The notes under the pieces were generated by a model. It was not told the origin of the DNA and did no database searches. It was given only the letters and a program-made list of their open reading frames with translations. 44,878 bases of DNA. Origin: Microbacterium sp. (GTDB lineage: Bacteria; Actinomycetota; Actinomycetes; Actinomycetales; Microbacteriaceae). The stretch is taken from the NCBI RefSeq assembly GCF_011620665.1, contig NZ_WOYQ01000076.1:61300-106177 (forward strand), given 5' to 3'. This document shows, piece by piece, positions 42,832-44,878 of this stretch. The translations under genes and the position numbers were made by a program. Positions within the stretch are counted from its first letter, which is position 1, and every line of letters starts with the position of its first letter.

Positions 42832-44199
42832 ATGAGCGACTACGCCGTCGTCAATCCCGCCACGGGCGAGACCCTCGCCACGTACGACACGTTCAGCGAC
42901 GCGCAGGTGCAGGGCGCCGTCGCGGCCGCGGAGGCGGCCTACCGCACGTGGGGGCGCATGTCGTCGGTCTGGGACCGGGCGGCGCTCATCCGCCGCGTCG
43001 CCGAGCTCTACCGGGAGCGGCGCCAGGCGCTCGCCGCCACGATCGTGCGCGAGATGGGAAAGCCCCTCGCCGCGGCGCTCGGTGAGGTCGATTTCGCGGC
43101 CGACATCACCGAGTTCTACGCCGACAATGCCGAGAAGATCATGGCCGATCAGCCGATCGACATCCTCGGTGACGGCACCGCCGTGATCCGCAAGGCGCCA
43201 CTCGGACCGCTTCTCGGGATCATGCCGTGGAACTTCCCGTACTACCAGGTTGCTCGATTCGCCGCGCCGAACCTGCTGCTGGGCAACACGATCCTGCTCA
43301 AGCATGCGCCGCAGTGCCCGGAGTCCTCGGCGGCGATCGAACGGCTGCACCTGGATGCCGGTTTCCCCGCGGGTGCGTACGTCAACGTCTATGCGACCAA
43401 CGACCAGGCGGGCGATGTCATCGCCGACCCGCGCGTGCAGGGTGTCTCGCTGACCGGATCCGAGCGGGCGGGGGCGGCCGTCGCCGAAATCGCCGGTCGC
43501 AACCTCAAGAAGGTCGTGCTCGAACTCGGCGGCTCCGACCCCTTCATCCTGCTGTCCACCGACGACCTCGACGGGGCGGTGTCGTCGGCGGTCGAAGCTC
43601 GCCTGGACAATACCGGTCAGTCGTGCAACGCGGCCAAGCGCTTCATCGTGGCCGACGAGCTCTATGACGACTTCCTGGAGAAGTTCACCGCGGGTATGAC
43701 CGCTGCCTCCGTGGGCGATCCGTTCGCCGAAGGAACCGATCTCGGGGCGCTCTCGTCGCTCGCGGCGGCCGAACGCCTGCAGGAGCAGGTCGCGCGCGCG
43801 GTCGCGCAGGGTGCGACCCTCGTGGCCGGCGGCACCCGCGAGGGTGCGTTCTTCGGCGGCACGGTGCTGGCCGATGTCACGCCCGAGATGGACGCGTACC
43901 GTGAGGAGTTCTTCGGGCCGGTCGGCGTCGTCTATCGAGCGGCCGATGAGGATGCGGCGATCGCGATCGCGAACGGAACGCCGTTCGGTCTCGGGTCCTA
44001 CGTCTTCACGACCGACCCCGATCAGGCCGCACGCGTGGCCGACCGGATCGAAGCGGGCATGGTCTACGTCAACCTCGTGCTCGCCGACAGCCCCGAACTT
44101 CCGTTCGGCGGCGTGAAGCGGTCGGGCACGGGCCGGGAGATGGGCCTGCTCGCCGCGGATGAGTTCGTCAACAAGAAGCTCATCCGCACCGCCGGCTGA
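42832..44199 (+). CDS. Aldehyde dehydrogenase, probable 4-aminobutanal or succinate-semialdehyde dehydrogenase
   Basis: 455 aa. Cys265 in NTGQSCNAAKRF and Glu231 in LELGGSDPF are intact; IMPWNFPYYQVARFAAPNLLLGN and the short length place it with the GabD2/Sad group. With two dehydrogenases in a putrescine operon, one probably oxidises 4-aminobutanal to GABA and the other succinate semialdehyde; which does which cannot be read from sequence. GGAGAG precedes ATG 42832, after a 22-nt gap. Last gene of the operon. Confidence 0.9.
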   Translation: MSDYAVVNPATGETLATYDTFSDAQVQGAVAAAEAAYRTWGRMSSVWDRAALIRRVAELYRERRQALAATIVREMGKPLAAALGEVDFAADITEFYADNAEKIMADQPIDILGDGTAVIRKAPLGPLLGIMPWNFPYYQVARFAAPNLLLGNTILLKHAPQCPESSAAIERLHLDAGFPAGAYVNVYATNDQAGDVIADPRVQGVSLTGSERAGAAVAEIAGRNLKKVVLELGGSDPFILLSTDDLDGAVSSAVEARLDNTGQSCNAAKRFIVADELYDDFLEKFTAGMTAASVGDPFAEGTDLGALSSLAAAERLQEQVARAVAQGATLVAGGTREGAFFGGTVLADVTPEMDAYREEFFGPVGVVYRAADEDAAIAIANGTPFGLGSYVFTTDPDQAARVADRIEAGMVYVNLVLADSPELPFGGVKRSGTGREMGLLAADEFVNKKLIRTAG

Positions 44200-44268
44200 G
44201 ATCCTGCGGCCGATCCTCGTTCGGCGCGGGGGCTGTCCTGAAGTCGTGAAGCGGGCCATGATGGACTC

Positions 44269-44706
44269 ATGGACGAGAACGCGGATGCCGTCACTTTTCT
44301 CTCCGATCGCCAGTGCTGGGAACGGTTGAGAGAGCAGGAGCTGGGGCGGCTGGTCACCCGGGTCGGGGACGTGCTGGACATCTTCCCGGTCAACTACACG
44401 GTCGACGGCGAATCCCTCGTGTTCCGCACCGCTGAGGGCAGCAAGCTGACCGAGCTCACGATCAACAGCGAGGTGCTGTTCGAGGTGGATGACTACACCG
44501 ATGTCGACGCCTGGAGTGTCGTCGTCCGGGGCACGGCGGTGAAGCTCGACACTTCCGCCGAGGTCAGTGCGGCCGACCGGTTGCCGCTGAAACCGTGGAT
44601 CCCCACGCTCAAGTACAACTACGTGCGGATCGTCGCGGCATCCGTCTCGGGGCGCGATGTGCGCCGCGGCGAGGAGCCCGATCGGTACGGAGTGCAGCAG
44701 TACTGA
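44269..44706 (+). CDS. Pyridoxamine 5'-phosphate oxidase-fold protein
   Basis: 145 aa flavin-reductase-like split barrel: LGRLVTRVGDVLDIFPVNYTVDGESLVFRTAEGSKL, VLFEVDDYTDVDAWSVVVRGTAVKL and a C-terminal R-V-A-x-S-V-S-G-R-D region. Actinobacterial members of this family often bind FMN, F420 or heme; the cofactor here is unknown. ATG 44269 is 6 nt after CATGAT (44257-44262), a probable leaderless start. It is not obviously part of the putrescine operon. Confidence 0.87.
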   Translation: MDENADAVTFLSDRQCWERLREQELGRLVTRVGDVLDIFPVNYTVDGESLVFRTAEGSKLTELTINSEVLFEVDDYTDVDAWSVVVRGTAVKLDTSAEVSAADRLPLKPWIPTLKYNYVRIVAASVSGRDVRRGEEPDRYGVQQY

Positions 44707-44720
44707 CGCGCCCGGGCGGG

Positions 44721-44878
44721 TTCGCTTGCCGCTGAGGCATGACGTACACTGGGAGAGCAGTTGAAGTCTGCATTCTTTTGCCGTGCCCGCGGATCGGGAC
44801 CTCCTCAATCTCAGACACGGTAGGAGTGCGGGCTTCTCCGAGGTCGCGAGATCTTTAGGGGTCGCGAGATCTTTAGGG
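44721..44878 (+). promoter_or_regulatory. Promoter and structured leader of a gene beyond the right edge
   Basis: -35 TTCGCT (44721-44726) and -10 TACACT (44745-44750), 18-nt spacer. Then a small hairpin GCAG/CTGC followed by ATTCTTTT (44757-44779), attenuator-like, and a larger stem: GCCCGC (44785) with GCGGGC (44828) and CTCCT (44801) with AGGAG (44822). No start codon is reached, so the downstream gene is outside. A ribosomal or translation-factor operon leader is possible but not shown. Confidence 0.5.
44843..44878. repeat. 2 x 18-bp perfect tandem repeat ending exactly at the window end
   Basis: GTCGCGAGATCTTTAGGG occurs twice with no gap, the second copy finishing on the last base. It may be a true leader duplication or an effect of where the sequence ends. 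Confidence 0.9.

Noticed and set aside
41016..44808. Long leftward frames opposite the aldehyde dehydrogenase genes
   Set aside because: They mirror two intact dehydrogenases with catalytic Cys and Glu and have no recognisable domains.
44745..44859. Small ORF starting at ATG within the last leader region
   Set aside because: Its ATG lies on the promoter, upstream of any plausible transcription start, and it has no ribosome site; the region is better explained as promoter and leader.

Overview
The window looks like a chromosomal segment of a high-GC actinobacterium, most probably a Microbacterium or close relative in the Microbacteriaceae. This is inferred from the very high GC at third codon positions, the frequent GTG starts, the many start codons placed 6-7 nt after a TANNNT -10 box (leaderless mRNAs), a menaquinone pathway, thiol-type arsenate reductases, a RamB-type glyoxylate regulator and short overlapping operons. 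It is almost all housekeeping and catabolic sequence. I see no phage, transposase gene, CRISPR array or obvious island.

Layout. 1-2552 (minus): a single-chain ECF transporter (EcfT fused to two EcfA ATPases, running off the left edge) behind a lipoprotein of the SCO2322/DUF4430 kind. 2617-13882: a menaquinone block with menB, menE, menA, menD, isochorismate synthase, the menG methyltransferase, a polyprenyl diphosphate synthase and a ferredoxin-NADP reductase, mixed with small genes (DUF4229, PLDc_N, DUF402, one unknown). menC is not in the window. 13891-15036 (minus): two arsenate reductases behind a palindrome that looks like an ArsR operator. 15253-19924: YajQ, an FBP zinc-finger protein, tRNA-Tyr, a membrane protein, a decayed fragment, an inositol-monophosphatase-like enzyme, an M23 peptidase, tRNA-Thr and tRNA-Met.

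19922-28016: a divergent HxlR regulator / NAD(P)H:quinone-reductase-like pair, a heterodimeric ABC exporter followed by a TauE/SafE permease, and a MaoC-MaoC-murB operon. 28029-34373: an aspartate-type aminotransferase, isocitrate lyase (aceA) and malate synthase (aceB) on the minus strand, with a RamB-type regulator read divergently from aceB. The aceB-ramB intergenic region holds a perfect 19-bp inverted repeat and a RamB-like box on the ramB promoter. 34427-44199: a putrescine/GABA catabolic cluster made of a PucR regulator, GABA transaminase, putrescine oxidase, UspA, an APC permease and two aldehyde dehydrogenases, which together could carry putrescine to succinate. The window closes with a pyridoxamine-oxidase-fold protein and a promoter plus structured leader for a gene beyond the right edge.

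The best leads for follow-up are the EcfT-EcfA-EcfA fusion, the pervasive leaderless promoter grammar (18 starts), the aceB-proximal inverted repeat, the arsC operator lacking a visible arsR, and the tandem 18-mer that ends the window. I found no convincing wholly new multi-gene system.
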